From Ceratodon purpureus (taxonomy: Eukaryota > Streptophyta > Bryopsida > Pseudoditrichales > Ditrichaceae): a DNA stretch of 64,000 nucleotides. Positions 1-12,038 of this stretch are shown here, piece by piece (the stretch's first letter is position 1; every line of letters starts with the position of its first letter). The notes beneath the pieces are model-generated. The model saw only the letters and a program-made list of their open reading frames with translations. It made no database searches and was not told the origin of the DNA. The stretch spans positions 32,013,386-32,077,385 of the forward strand of contig CM026426.1 of the NCBI GenBank assembly GCA_014871385.1. The letters run 5' to 3'. Both the position numbers and the translations under genes were made by a program.

Positions 1-196
1 AAGACCTAACATGTCTCGAGATGGACCTCGGACTGCTCTCAATTTCATGAGGTACGAAACTTTTCTTCACTGTATGGTCACTAATTGGTATCTGTATTTG
101 CATAATTGCACAACCGAATGCCATGCCCACGCTATGTCTAATGAAAACAAAGTTCAAATCCTGCTCTCTTTGTGCCTAGGCTTTGCTCGTAGACTG

Positions 197-586
197 TAAG
201 GTGGAACCACCTATTGGCGAACAGCGTCCCATAACCGAACCCTATAAATGGCAGCATTCACAAGCAATGTATCACCTATTTCTGAACAAGCAAGATTCCA
301 TTTCTAAAACAAATCCAACACAAGGCACTCATTGATTGGCACAAGTCACCAAAAGGTGAGTTGTCTTTGTGCACGCTTTTAGAAGGTTCTATGTACACAT
401 ATAGGTGTCTAGTCATACAAAACTCTGAAAATTCATAACCTATTCATATAGAATGAGAAAAATATAATTTCACTTCCATTCTCATATCGTAGTATTTGCT
501 GATCTGTGGAAAAAAAATTCACATCATGCACAGCTTTGCATCAAGGATATTTCCTTGAGTGTTCGGAAATAGGTGGTTCCACCTTA
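197..586. mobile_element. MITE-like insertion with perfect 17-bp terminal inverted repeats
   Basis: About 390 bp inside the first intron of the MULE-1 transposase. The ends are AGGTGGAACCACCTATT (199-215) and its exact reverse complement (568-584), flanked by TA on both sides (197-198, 585-586). This fits a TA target duplication of Tc1/mariner or Stowaway type. The corresponding intron of the copy at 47.5 kb lacks it. Each terminal repeat is itself nearly palindromic and matches the dispersed palindrome of the 52.9-60.6 kb region. It has no coding capacity. A TATA-like CCTATAAATGG lies near 241. Confidence 0.75.
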
Positions 587-1484
587 GTGGTGATAATGTG
601 TTTATTTTTAGGGTTCATTGTCATACAATCCTCGACATCACACTATGCGGGACCCTAAATTGTAGAGTTACCCTGTGTGTGATGACAGAGGTACGGTCAG
701 ATGTTCACGTAACTAGCATCTCACATTCTGATGTACTCCTATGGCGACAAAGACAAATATGAGTACGGGCCGAAGTATTATTCCGGCATTGTGAAGCCTA
801 TCACAGAGGACCTACTTCCGAAGCCCAAGAAGAAGTTGCGGAAGCCTGATGTACCGCCGGAGGGGAATGTTGTAGCGTCGACTAGGAAAGGAAGGGCTCA
901 CTGTGCAAAGCCGGGCGATGGAAGAAAGCCGCCACGAAGATTTAAATCGAAGACACCAGGTGTTTCTGGCGATGCCATGGACTAGGTGGTTCAAAACTCA
1001 GTACAGTCACCGAGGAAGCGACCTGCGAGGAAGAAGAAGGGATGCTCTGCCAAGGGTTTAGGAGTAGATGATGCAAATGTGAGTTGCTGTGGTGTCATCA
1101 TCCCGGACTTGAATGAGCTCCCAATTGTGTGGGACCTTGATGTGCCACCTCCAAAGGTGGTGAAGAAACGTGGTCCAAGGAAAAAAAAATGTGCTTCAGA
1201 CATTGTCTCTGAGGTTGCTGTAGGCGGCAGTGTCACAGGAGTTGTAGAAGGTAAAAAATCCGCCAAAGGTCGCGGTTCCAGGAAGAAAAAAACCATTGTC
1301 GCTCAGGGTGGTGACATTGTCGACGGGTGTTCTGGGTTACCCCCTGCACAGGCTGGGTTGGAGATTGGCGCTGAGGATAACTCATCGCGGGATCCTTCTA
1401 CGGTTCTAACAGGAAGCATTGCAGCGGACATGGTCATCGAGGCCCATCCCCTCCCGCCTGTAATTCATGTACCGGAGTCACAGC

Positions 1485-2102
1485 TGTTAAAGGGATTTTT
1501 TGCCTTTTTACCCAGGAGCAGTAAAACAGGAGCAGGAACAGTAAACTGCCAGGAGCTGTAAAACAGTTAGTTACTGTCCACTAAGTAGTTACTGCATTTT
1601 GGATGAAGTTTTGACAATCGGATGAAAAATCGACTTGGATGAAAAACGGACAGATTGGAGGGTGGCAGCTAGGGTTTGGGGGGGGGGTAGTGAGGAGTGA
1701 GGCCTTGGCGGCTCTCACTCTCTCTCTCTCTCCCCTTGCAGATTTGCAGCTATGGAGGTTAGGATGGTAGTTGGAACGGGGGATTAGAGTTAGACTAAGG
1801 AGCAGATCTGATAGGACCAGAACGTATTGTACTTGGAAGGCATTGAATAACATAGAAAGTGATCTTTTGCTCATTGGGTTGTGTGCACATTGTATGCTAT
1901 TGCTTTGAGGTAGTTTTGCATTGTCGGTTCTTGCATTGATGGAGCAGTAGACCAGGACAGAAAGGTTAGAATCTGGTACAGTAAAGGAGCAGAATGGTGT
2001 TGATCAGAATTAGTGAGGTGGGTATCAAAATTTCATGGGTTCCTCTTTAGATCTGGACAGTAGAATAGCTTTTTAAGGGTGAAGCTAAATCACCCTTTAA
2101 CA
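1485..2102 (+). mobile_element. Solo LTR of the window's Ty3/gypsy family
   Basis: A 618-bp block beginning TGTTAAAGGG and ending CCCTTTAACA, flanked by the perfect 5-bp duplication ACAGC (1480-1484 and 2103-2107). Its reverse complement resembles the LTRs at 22,612 and 35,190 in both end sequences and internal phrases, such as the GGATGAAGTTTTGACA-like and CTAGGGTTTGGGG-like stretches, but with many differences. No internal retroelement sequence remains, so it is probably the product of LTR-LTR recombination. It interrupts the transposase coding sequence. Confidence 0.88.
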
Positions 2103-4718
2103 ACAGCCACCTCCAACGAGGAAGGGCCGCAAAAGCCGTGAATAAGAAAACCACAACAAAGAATACTAGAGCCGCTAATCCGAAGCCTCAAGTTCTGCCT
2201 GAGTGCTTCACTGATGCAAATTCACATCCTTCTGCAGCAGCCGATATCGGTCCCATGCTGTCAGCTCTCTGTGACATTGCTGGAGGTCCGAGTTTTACAG
2301 TATACTGTCCGGGAGAGGTGGTGGTCCCTAACGAAGCACCATCTTTTGACCTTTGCAATGGTAAACTGGATAGTAATGCAGGTTCCAAAACACGGCCAAA
2401 GGGTGGAAGGGACTCTAAAAAAAAATGGAGGGGGTCCATCAAGAAAGGGTGCCTCGCATAGTTTACTAGAAAGAGTTTGCTGTATTTGCCACATGTTTCT
2501 CAAATCTGTATTCTTCAGGAAAAACATGTCAACTCCGATAGGTTAGTAGTGCATGGGGGAATGAAGGTTGGAGATAGAAGTGTCTTCTTCGCACATTTGT
2601 CGCCAGAGATACGTGCTTTCGTAGAAGAGTGCCTCAGGAGAAAGGACACTGTCAGTCAGATTATGAGGAAGCATTTGGACATGCTCAAGAAATATAAAGC
2701 GGAGGGCAGAGATATCACCAGAGACTTACTGCTGAGTACCAAAGACATTCGAAACATCTCCGGTAAGCTCGCACAGGAAACCTATATGCTGCACAAGAAT
2801 GATGCCCAGAGTGTTAGAATGTGGGTGCAAGGAAACCCTGATAAGGTGTTCCTCTACACCGAGTCCAATTAACATAAACTAGTAACAGTATCGGGGAATT
2901 GAATGGGCAGAATATGCCCTTCACCATAGGAATTCAGACATAGTGGCAGAAAGAGATGATGCTAAAGCATGGACATTGTGGTGGTATCTCTGTCAACGCT
3001 ACCTTTGGCTCCAATGACAAGAAGGTACGTAAATATATTTGACGCTCTGTTCAATGAATGTAGTGAATGTTATGTAGCACAGTGACACACTTAACTATAT
3101 ACCATAAGCTATTTTCAATGGATCGGTGACATTGTGATGTTCAGAGTTTCCATTGCTTTCTGAGACTGTGACACTGTCGTAGACAGAAGCTAATGTCACA
3201 GTGTCTCCTTGTGTTGATGTAGTTTCCGTTGTATACTCTCATGGTGTTCGATGAGTGGCACAATGGCGTTCCGATTGCTTTCATCCTCACCTCAAAATGT
3301 GCGGAAGCACACTTGAAGCCATGGATGAAATCCCTGAAGGAGAGAATGATCGCCGAGCAGACCGACTGGAAACCCTCAGCTTTCATAGTGGACTATGCAC
3401 AGGGAGAAATTAATGCAATTAAGTGAGTACATCTTCGATAACCTATTTGAAAGTCCACAGATTGCAGGGTTATGCAAGAGCTTAATGTTAGCTGTGTCAC
3501 AGTATTTGTATGTCTGCATACGACGCACCTCAGACTGACCTCATCCGGTTTTAACGTCATAGTGACACCTGGCCCGAGACTGCCATTTTCCTCTGCCTTT
3601 GGTATGTGTGCAGAGCATGGCAAAAGAATGATTGCTACAAGATAGCAGATTTACCGCGTCATGCTGCCATTTTGAAGGAACTAGGGTTGTTAATGTATGA
3701 TCGGACATCTCCGGCGGGAGACGAGAGCAAGTCGTGGGCGGAAGTGAAGATTGACGAATTAGAGAAGAAGTTCCCACAGGAGTCCGAGTTCTGGGAGTAC
3801 ATGAGGACCCTATGGCTTGATAAGGTGCACATGTGGGTGGTTGGGTACAGGAACCTATCCTACTGCGAACAGGACACAAACGCTGCCATAGAAGGGTACC
3901 ATGGTTTCACGAAGTCAATTCTGAGATCAGAGCGAAGTGGAATGACAGGTCGCAGGGTGGACTGGTGTATCACGGATCTAACGGAAGACGTAGTTGACCA
4001 TTATTGGTATAAGGATTTATGGAAAGAAAAGGGTTTCATTGACAATAAAAATCGACATGACTGTATGGTTGACTCCATTCTCAAGGCACGCGCCATTCCA
4101 GATGAAGACGTGACACTGCGATTCCAGGATGGTGACATTGCTCTAGTCACATCTACCTTGCATTGACATGTGCGATATACCGTTCACAACCCTGGTTCCG
4201 AATGGGGACTGTGTACTTGTGTTTGGGCGCAGCGGAGCAACATGTGTAAACACCATGTGAAGGTTGTCATGATGATGCATCCAGATATTGCTGAAGGGAC
4301 AATAGCACGTTTCTGTGGTCGACTAGCAGGTAACATCAACGGAGGGCTGCGTCAACTTCTTACCCCTCAACGCGTGCAAGCACCAGCGCCTGCACAGACC
4401 GAAACTCCGTACTCGGCTGTGAGGCCATCACCTATGAAACCAGTGTCACGGGATCTACCGGAGTTACTCAGTCAACATGTTATAGAACTGGGCGGAGAGG
4501 TTTATGGCGACACTGTATTGATGGAGCATCTTTTTGCCAAATTCAATCATACGCTGGGAAGAATTAGAAGACTGAAGGCGGAAATTAAAGTGGGAGCTGT
4601 ACATCCTATGGAGGGTTCCCCTGTTTTTGAGCCTGTGGACGACGGACAGGGTTTTAAATTGGCTCGGAATAGAGACTTTCTTGAAAAACCACGTAAGCAT
4701 GTTGTAAGACGCCTGTAG

Positions 4719-6060
4719 TTTATTTAAATTCATGTATTAATACCGTACATACAGAAGCGGTAGCTTCAGCAGTACTCTTCCAGTTCAGGGTTAACCCTAT
4801 AAGAACTGGTCGGTTTAGTTCTTTCATTACCGGATTGAGGATCGAGCGTTATGTTCCCCGCGCATGTACTCCCTGTAAGCTCCGATGCTAAGCACTGAAG
4901 AATGTCTCCCTTCACTCTTGTCTTCTTTGTCGAGTTTCCTGAACCAGTTCTCTGGTTTCTCTTATCGCTGTCTCTTCTATGGGGCTTTTGTCTTGGAGAC
5001 GATTACGAGAAACCACCAATCATTATGTAAGAGATCAGTGTCACGGTCTAAAAAACATGTACAACAGTGATTCAGAGTTGAAGCACACGAACCCAAAGGA
5101 TGGAGATGAACAAATGCAGGATGGGTATTTGGCTAAGATGCGAACTTCTGTGACCAAAAAAAATAAGTCGGCACATAAAACTGCATGACATTATTAAAAG
5201 GATTTGAATACAAATTAAAACACAGCTATGACAAATTGTAGTTATTCTATATTACAAAGTAAATGATGTTATACACAAAATGGATAAGAATTTGGAAGTG
5301 AAATTCCTTTGAAGCAAGTAATTCCCAATCGAAAAATCAAAATACCTTGTAATACATAAAGTGAGACATAAAATTGAAAAAAATGAAAGAATAAATAAAT
5401 TTCAAACACAAGTACTAAAAACAATAATTAGTAAAAGGAACAGCTCCAAAAAAAGAAATCAAGCCAAGTGAATTTGTATAATGATAATACAAAATTTAAT
5501 ATTTATTTACGAAATATTAAATAAAAAAAACAAAGGAAACTTACCGAACCCAAAAACGCTGTAGGTAGAGATAAATTAAGTTGATAAAACTCGAAGAGGG
5601 TGAGTAAAAAATCATAAATGAATTCTAAGGTACACAACTACAAAGGAAATTCATGAACATATAAAATGAAATAATAATAAACTACATTTGAAGTTTAGGG
5701 GACCCCTAATTGGCATGTACAAACGTAAGAAAATCCAAGTACCTTTAAAAATTTGTGGAAAATTAAAATAGAGCTCTACATCTTCTTACAAGGACGCTCC
5801 AAAAATATAAGAATAGTAGGAGGCATTATATTTGAATGTGAAAATGTGAATATATCAAGACACCATACTCAAATATTATAAAAAAAAATAACTTTAATTA
5901 AAATTGGGAAATGGACAAATCTATTTCACCCTAGAAAAACAAAATAAAATGGAGATAGCACTCTAAACCACAAAAGAAATTTAAAACAATGAAATATTAG
6001 GATACGCCATTGGAGAGAGTGAACGAATGTTATAACGAGACAAAATATGAACAAAAGGAA
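4719..6060. other. 3' flank of MULE-1 transposase and AT-rich spacer
   Basis: No supported gene. The first 450 bp hold short frames (4885-5188) with no recognisable similarity, perhaps the relic of a small downstream gene. From about 5190 the sequence is strongly AT-rich, with A runs and no coherent reading frame. This is the convergent space between the plus transposase and the minus-strand Ulp1-like gene. Confidence 0.5.
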
Positions 6061-6391
6061 TTTAAATGTACACAGTAGGAACCGAAGGACTCTACACTGA
6101 CACTGGCTTAGAGGTACAATTATTACTACCATGTGGAACCCTTCTCCTTAATCAAAATAAGATCACTTATGAGCATATACAGAGTCCCAGAAAGAATACT
6201 CGCTCATTTATCCAGTACACAAACTTAAGTGGGGGTCGTGACATAAGCCCTCTAAAGACTAGTACTATTAACTAGTGAGAGTGAAGATTGATTTTCTGTT
6301 GGATGATTTTTAAATACATATTGAAACGAAAAGAGAACGTGACACTGTCCTGGAACACTGAATTGAAATGTGACATTGAAACATTTGACCT

Positions 6392-6718
6392 CTACGTCGT
6401 CCATGTGTATGGGATCTGTGACACCGAACGACCGTGACAAAGATGCTTGTGTTTGGAAATGCAAAAGATATCTGCACTTTCAGTAAGGTTCCACAGAGCT
6501 AAGTCTTCTTGACAAACAAAAAAAACAGTCCCATCTGCAGAAAGAAGTCTTAATTCGATGTTCAAAAGGGATCCAGAAATCCCGTCAATGAGGTTCGGAT
6601 ACGGAATTCCGTTACTGTTGAGGTCGTCTACTTTACGTGACACTGCGCAGTGACACTCCAGTGACACTTGCCGAACATTACAACCATGTGTTTTCTCTAT
6701 GTCATCAATCCTAACACG
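6392..6718 (-). pseudogene. Possible 3' exon or small gene, unknown
   Basis: A minus-strand frame of about 108 codons runs from a plausible acceptor (AGCACAG, near 6718) to TAG near 6392. The product has no family I recognise. It lies just downstream of the stop at 6770 that ends the Ulp1-like frame, so it could be a last exon of that gene or a separate remnant. Three GTGACAYTG motif matches lie in or next to it (6340, 6371, 6638), which ties it to the MULE. Confidence 0.3.
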
Positions 6719-6769
6719 TCTGTGCTAAAAACAGGAAGACTACGAACTTCCACAGTGTATGATATTCCT

Positions 6770-8756
6770 TTATCTAGTGTCGTTGTTGAAGCTAAGCTCA
6801 TCTTCATCTGAATTGCACGGTTTGGGCAGCTGCAGACCAGGTACACATAAGGGAGCCTTGTATCTCGCGTCACGACGGGAGGTATCGAGCTCTTTGGCCA
6901 GGAGAGACAGAATCTGAATGTTCACTTCTTTTGTCTTGAAGCACTCCAACAACTTAACCTTCAGCCACTCCTCTCTGTCATCTGCATCAAGAGCATGAAA
7001 CTACAGTATATACCGAGTTAGAAATTAAATAACATAACCACATTATTGGTGAAGATAATAAAATTGCAGAATTTAAGTCAAAGACATGCGAATGGAAGTA
7101 GAGCACCTTGAGGTAAAAGAGGGCGTTGCGGACGGTATGATGTCCACACTTGTAGTTACCAGGTTGTTGGGAGACGTCTTCCTCGACAATAGGTACCTCG
7201 TAAAAATCAACCTTGCGTAAGTACTGCCATGCCCTGCATATACTCTGAACAAACTCTGCCCCAGTATCCCTGGGAAAGTGACATTGCCCCTTGTAAGAGT
7301 CAAAGTGGATCACTCTTGAGTATTGGAAGACAAGTAGTAACCAATGGTCATCCTGTACCCACGGGACAAGGATCTCCTTCACCTGGTGGAGCTGAACCGG
7401 AGAAGGTGGCAACAAAAACGACCTCGCCCACTTCTCCAACGTAGTGCTCCCTTTCACGAGACTCTAAAGACAGGAACTCACACGAGAAGTAACAAGTTGA
7501 ATTTTGTGGCAATGGTTGCTAGGATAATGGAAGTACAACCTCGACATAACAAAGTCAACTATATCATTTCCTAATCGTGTGCTTACCCGCTTGAGGTCCT
7601 GGATGGTTGTGAACTTGACCTCCAGCTCCTTCCCTTTCTCATTAAAGAAAACCACAGACTCTACTGCGTCCTTCAGGCCTTCATATCTTGGTACCTTCAT
7701 CAGCAGGTTGTCTATGTGAAAGTAGTCGTATGCTTGCGGGATGTTCATTTGCACGGCCTCTCCAACGGGGACCAACGAACACTGCGGCCAAGGCTTTGTA
7801 ACTAATCCGCCGACCCATTTAGATGACATTAGTTCCTTTCTCCAGGATGGAACCCGGAAAACATCCGGCACCTGTGAATCGGTTGCAATGGACAGAATCT
7901 GCACGTCCGTCACAGCCTCCTCTGATCTCTCACCCTCTTCGGCGAAAATTTTGCTCAAGTTCCTGACCGTGGATACGTCGTCTTCCAGGGACCGTGACCC
8001 AGCACTGATGGATGTGACTATGGAAACTCCTTTATAAGGTGTTTGCAACGATTCTCTTGTTGTTTCCTTGACCCACTGTCCGAAACTGGGATCCTGAGAG
8101 AAGTTAGCGCTGTCCAAGGCAATGTCCTGTCTTGAGTGAGTAGTGTTCTCGAATTGGCTTAGCGTCAGCAGTGGTTTAGGAGTAGACGACTGCCCGTGGT
8201 CCATGAGTTCTTCTATCTCCGGTGACATAGGTGGGGGAGCTTCCTCATGCATACAGGGTCAATTAGCCTTTACCTCGCCCACTTTCCTAGACCCGTCCTG
8301 CGGAATTGGATCATGCTGGGCCTCCGAGTAAGTGTCTGCAATGTCACTGTCGTGAGCACAATCCATTACGAGCTCCGCTGTAGAGTTCTTCGGTTGCAAG
8401 ATGTCGTCTAAGACAGTGTCGGGATCCACGATCGCAGCAATCGTCCCCACGGGGCTTTGTTTCTCGGCTTCATGTACTGTGTCCTTCTGTAGACCTGGAG
8501 AGTCTGATTTGACTCGCATGACACTGGCGCAGTCCACCGGAGATTCTCGTTGTGGGCGGTCATCGATATCTCGTCCCGATTTTTCAGATGACGGTTGTAG
8601 CTGCTTCGTTACACAGAGCACAGACTCATGGACACATGCAGCGGTAGTGTCACGCTCCCCTGTAACATCTTCTAGGTCTAAGTCTGTTCTCAGGGGCTCC
8701 TCATCCTGAACCAGCTGGTTCTCACAGGGTTCAGTCACCAAAGCAGTGGCCTCCAA
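6770..8756 (-). pseudogene. Ulp1-type SUMO protease domain of MULE-1 (peptidase C48-like)
   Basis: One frame runs from 8756 to about 7085, then an intron (donor after the codons for ALFYLK, acceptor near 7003) leads to a last exon ending at 6770. The C48 active-site pattern is visible: His in DDHWLLLV, Asp in VIHFDSYKG, Gln and Cys in QQPGNYKCGHHT with the usual Q-x5-C spacing. Ulp1 proteases remove SUMO or process its precursor; plant MULEs of the Kaonashi type are known to carry such domains. The N-terminal 350 residues (acidic, Ser/Thr/Pro-rich) are unrecognised. Damage: in-frame TGA/TAG stops near 8259 and 7464, the second inside the protease domain. The gene converges on the transposase, and its promoter side faces the right TIR at 13.87 kb. 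Confidence 0.8.
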
Positions 8757-9133
8757 TACGTACCCAGTAGATGTAATCTCCTCCTATGCTATCACGAATA
8801 CTCCCTCCGTGACACTATTATCTTCCTGCCGTGACATACCTGGCGACGTGACGCACTCAGCAGACAGGACGCCCACTTCGAACTCAGTAGCGGGTAAGGT
8901 TTTGACGAGTTCTCCTACTAGATCATTCAGCGTTCATGATGTTGTGTTCGTGAAAGGTGGCTCCGCATCCAATACATTTGATGTTGGTTCCAAGAGTGCT
9001 GTCTTCGAACATGAAGGTCTCGCCATCTCCTTAACCCCCTCCGCTGCACACTGCCTCCAATGGTAGTCATCTTCGACCTGTATCGCGACCCCGATGTCCT
9101 GTACAAAACCTTGAATCTTAAGCTAAATAGCAG

Positions 9134-10165
9134 CTATTCTACGGGTCCAATTTGGGGTGACTGAGCTTGAAATCCACCCAATGTTGTGCTCCTCTCGGAT
9201 CTGTAGAGCGAGTGCCTCCCATGCTCTGACCAGTGGATCTGATCCACTGTCTCCCACGCCCTAATGAACTGGATTGGCTGACAGACCACAAAGTCTTGTA
9301 ACGCCCGTAGCTGAACATCGCGCACCCACTTCAACAGAGCACGAAGGACTTCCTCTCCACCTCCAATTGCCACTTTGTGGATCTGTTTACAAATAATGTC
9401 ACGCAAAGACTCACCTAGTGGAAATCCCGTATTCGCGTACTGGTAAACCCCATCTTCTATGAATTGAGTCAATGCCTTTTTCAACTTTTGAGAGGCCACG
9501 CATTCCTTGCGTATCAGTGTATCCCGTAGCCCGTAAGTAGGACATGTTAACTGTCTGAACACCCCGAACTCGTTGCGAAAGAGTGTTCGGAAAACATAGA
9601 GGAGCGGTTCCGGTGTCACAGTGTTGACCCTTGTCGACTGAAGGGCAGCCCTCACGTCCTTGGCCTCTACCACTATGGCACTAGTAATCAAAGTTAGAGA
9701 ATGCAGGAATACGAATAATGTGAAATACTACTTGTAATTTTCCACAAATAGAAATGAGATCTAATCCAAAAGAAGTCCTGTATCATCATGTTGCCACGGT
9801 AGCCGAGGTAGTCTCTGCAACATCTCCTCGTTTTCGGAACATATGCGCCACAATGGGCACCACCCCCACGCGGCCTCTTCCACCAGCCGCCCGTTTTTAC
9901 TTCGGAAGTCATGCCTTCGTCTGCGTAGTAGCTCTTCTCTCTTCTCCGTCAGAACGGCTTTGTACCGTATTAAATCGTCCTTGTAGGAAGCATAATCGAG
10001 GGTCCACTCCATGTACACACTCAAGCCCTCCAATTCTCCATAAGGCACATCGTTCTCAACGCTCTGCACCAAAGAGTCGTTACAAGAAGTGACGGCTTCA
10101 ACAAATTCCGAAGGCAGAAGATTCGCCTTGTCACCTTGCACGTCCGATACAGCTCTTCTATTCAA
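9134..10165 (-). pseudogene. Middle exons of the MULE-1 minus-strand gene, unknown domain
   Basis: Two minus-strand reading frames, 10165-9761 (134 codons) and 9691-9134 (185 codons), are separated by a short AT-rich stretch with an intron-like acceptor (GCCATAG, near 9672). The products are rich in charged residues and predicted helices, for example EKREELLRRRRHDFRSK. I recognise no family. By position they are probably internal exons of the zinc-finger/Ulp1 gene that starts at 13,183, but joining all the pieces would need a transcript. Confidence 0.4.
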
Positions 10166-10575
10166 AATACAATACCGTCACTCTACCGTAGGTACCCAAA
10201 TCCCATCACGTGACATTGACTCAAAAATCAGCGACAATGGGAAAAGAAAATAAAAATCCGTTGATAGTGGAGGATTTCTCGTAAAGGGAGGATTTACCAA
10301 TTAAACCCTAGCCTTCAGAATCCCATAATAACCCAACAAAACCCAAGAAAACCCAACTAAACTAAGTGCTCTAAACACTCATAAGTTGCTGGAAATGTTC
10401 AATACAAGTGCAGAAAGAGGTCAAAACTGCATAAAATGGGTCAAAACAGCCCCAAAACATGGTACAGCAGTTCCTAACAGCTTTCAGACCTCTCTGACTC
10501 TACCTGCTCTAGTGTAGAATGATTACAGGAAACCCTAACCTTGCCTCTTAAACCTCCTGAACTGGCGGAAGTCAT

Positions 10576-10690
10576 CTAGTCGACTAGTGACAGAGTTCAT
10601 CGAGTTGGCTCGTAACAGAGTTCATCCAGTCGGCTGGTGACAGAGTTCATCCAAGTCGGCAGCGACAGAGTTCATCCAACCGACTAGATG
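10576..10690. repeat. 25-bp tandem repeat, about 4 copies
   Basis: Four consecutive units of 25-26 bp share the core GTGACAGAGTTCATC, with variants such as CGTAACAGAGTTCATC. They lie in a presumed intron of the minus-strand gene. The GTGACA start recalls the dispersed GTGACAYTG word of this element. Confidence 0.8.
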
Positions 10691-10872
10691 ACTGTCAAAG
10701 GTAAGGATGAAAACTGAAAAGAGACTAAGGAGAACTAAGGGAAAGGGAGATTGGGGAATCTCCGATTAATAGTTTCCGTTACCTTTCTCCTCATCCAGCA
10801 GTAGGCATAGCGCATTAACTTGTCTTTTAAGTCCTCCGTCTTCACTATTGCAGGCCACTTATCCACAAAATC

Positions 10873-11814
10873 CTATCCACTGTGACACTGCCAGCTCCAC
10901 GGCAGTGTCACCTGTCCCTCGAACTGCCGCAGTAGGACCAGGTCCGGCACCGTGGGCTTGGCAGGGCAAACTAGCTCCATAAGATCTTTTCCAAGTCCCC
11001 CTGCATCTCTGCAGTAGCGTTCAACATGCGTCTTCTCTACATCAAACAACAGTTTCGCTCTATGCCTAAAACGATGCTCCATGACCGGGTGAAACGTGCA
11101 GGAATGTAGAGTACCATTCCCATCTGCCCAGAAATCATGTAGGTCAATATTCGTGCTCCAATCATCTGTTGGCACCACCATCGCCGGAAGTCTTTCTTCC
11201 ACCACCTCGCGCGACGTGGCCTGAATCTGATTGAGCCCGCAACTCTGTAGAGTAGTGTCGTCTTCCATTGCCAGGGGACTGTGACATTGCATGTACTCCT
11301 CTCCAGTGTGGCAAGGTCTCTGATAAGTGGATGTCACAGGTGTGCCACCGGCGGTTACTATATCCCCCTCTGTGTCACGAGTAACCGTCATAGAGGGAAC
11401 CTGATTAGCGAATGTTACTTGTTTAGGTTTTTTATATTTATGAGTACTACCTACCGTGACACTATCAACCTTCATCTGGAACCTATCACAAAGAAGCGAT
11501 ATGGCTCTCTCTTTACTAAGCAGAATTTCCTTTAAATTAGTACATACCTCTACATCTGTTTCGGGATTAACAATCGAGACCTCTTTCAATCGACCCATTG
11601 ACGGTTGCCTCATGGAGACATGAAAAGATTCATCTTCCGGGGGATCCTTCCACTTTTCAAGTCTGTTGATCACTGCCCTTGTAACACGTGGGCCGATAAT
11701 GTCTCCAATCACCTGTACCTCCCGCTCAGTCTTTTGTTCGCTCTTCAGATTCTTCACCGCGGCAATATGCGCACCTATGTCAGAGTGGGTTGTCTTCTTT
11801 TTTGCCGACCCCAC
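10873..11814 (-). pseudogene. 313-codon frame of the MULE-1 minus-strand gene, unknown domain
   Basis: The longest intact frame of the minus-strand gene. It begins with a basic stretch (MGSAKKKTTHSD) and ends at a stop at 10873. There are no recognisable enzyme motifs. A segment KKPKQVTFANQ fits the RVxF-type docking consensus of protein phosphatase 1, which is weak evidence because the consensus is short. Four GTGACAYTG words (10883, 10903, 11282, with a near match at 11455) are embedded in the coding sequence. It is probably one exon of the gene that starts at 13,183 and ends with the Ulp1 domain. Confidence 0.45.
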
Positions 11815-12038
11815 ATCTGTGGCTTGGACATCTTTGCGCCCTCAGTTTGTCGGTCTCGGACTCCCTTTATGCTTCAAGCTCCCATCACCCGCCTTGCTGG
11901 ATTTCTCCTATTTCCCCCCTTTCCCAGTTGAACCCTTCTTCGATGGCGCCTCCTTCCACAACATATGAGGAGGTAGGAGAATGGTCTGTAACGTTTGGCG
12001 CCCAATGGCCGGCGCTTCCACTGCGCCTCCATCTTCTT

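Larger units (their letters stand above)
1..4718 (+). pseudogene. Mutator-like (MULE-1) transposase pseudogene, 5' end outside window
   Basis: A DDE transposase of the MULE/FAR1 superfamily, which would cut and join element ends in the nucleus. The window opens inside an exon (to about 51) that matches exon 1 of the better copy at 47,494. Basic, lysine-rich segments follow (731-1484, 2138-2460), then the transposase core (2540-3030, 3220-3425, about 3612-4166) and a SWIM zinc finger CxCx8CxH (CTCVWAQRSNMCKHH) near 4212. Damage: in-frame TAG at 983, TAG at 2459, further stops around 2870-2980, TGA at 4164, plus insertions at 197-586 and 1485-2102. Compared with copy 2, the first catalytic Asp (ISVDATFG) is Asn here (ISVNATFG, about 2988-3008). 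The second Asp (FIVDYAQGE) and the Glu (NAAIEGYHG) remain. Introns use GT-AG; the acceptor before 745 looks lost. Clearly a pseudogene. Confidence 0.88.
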
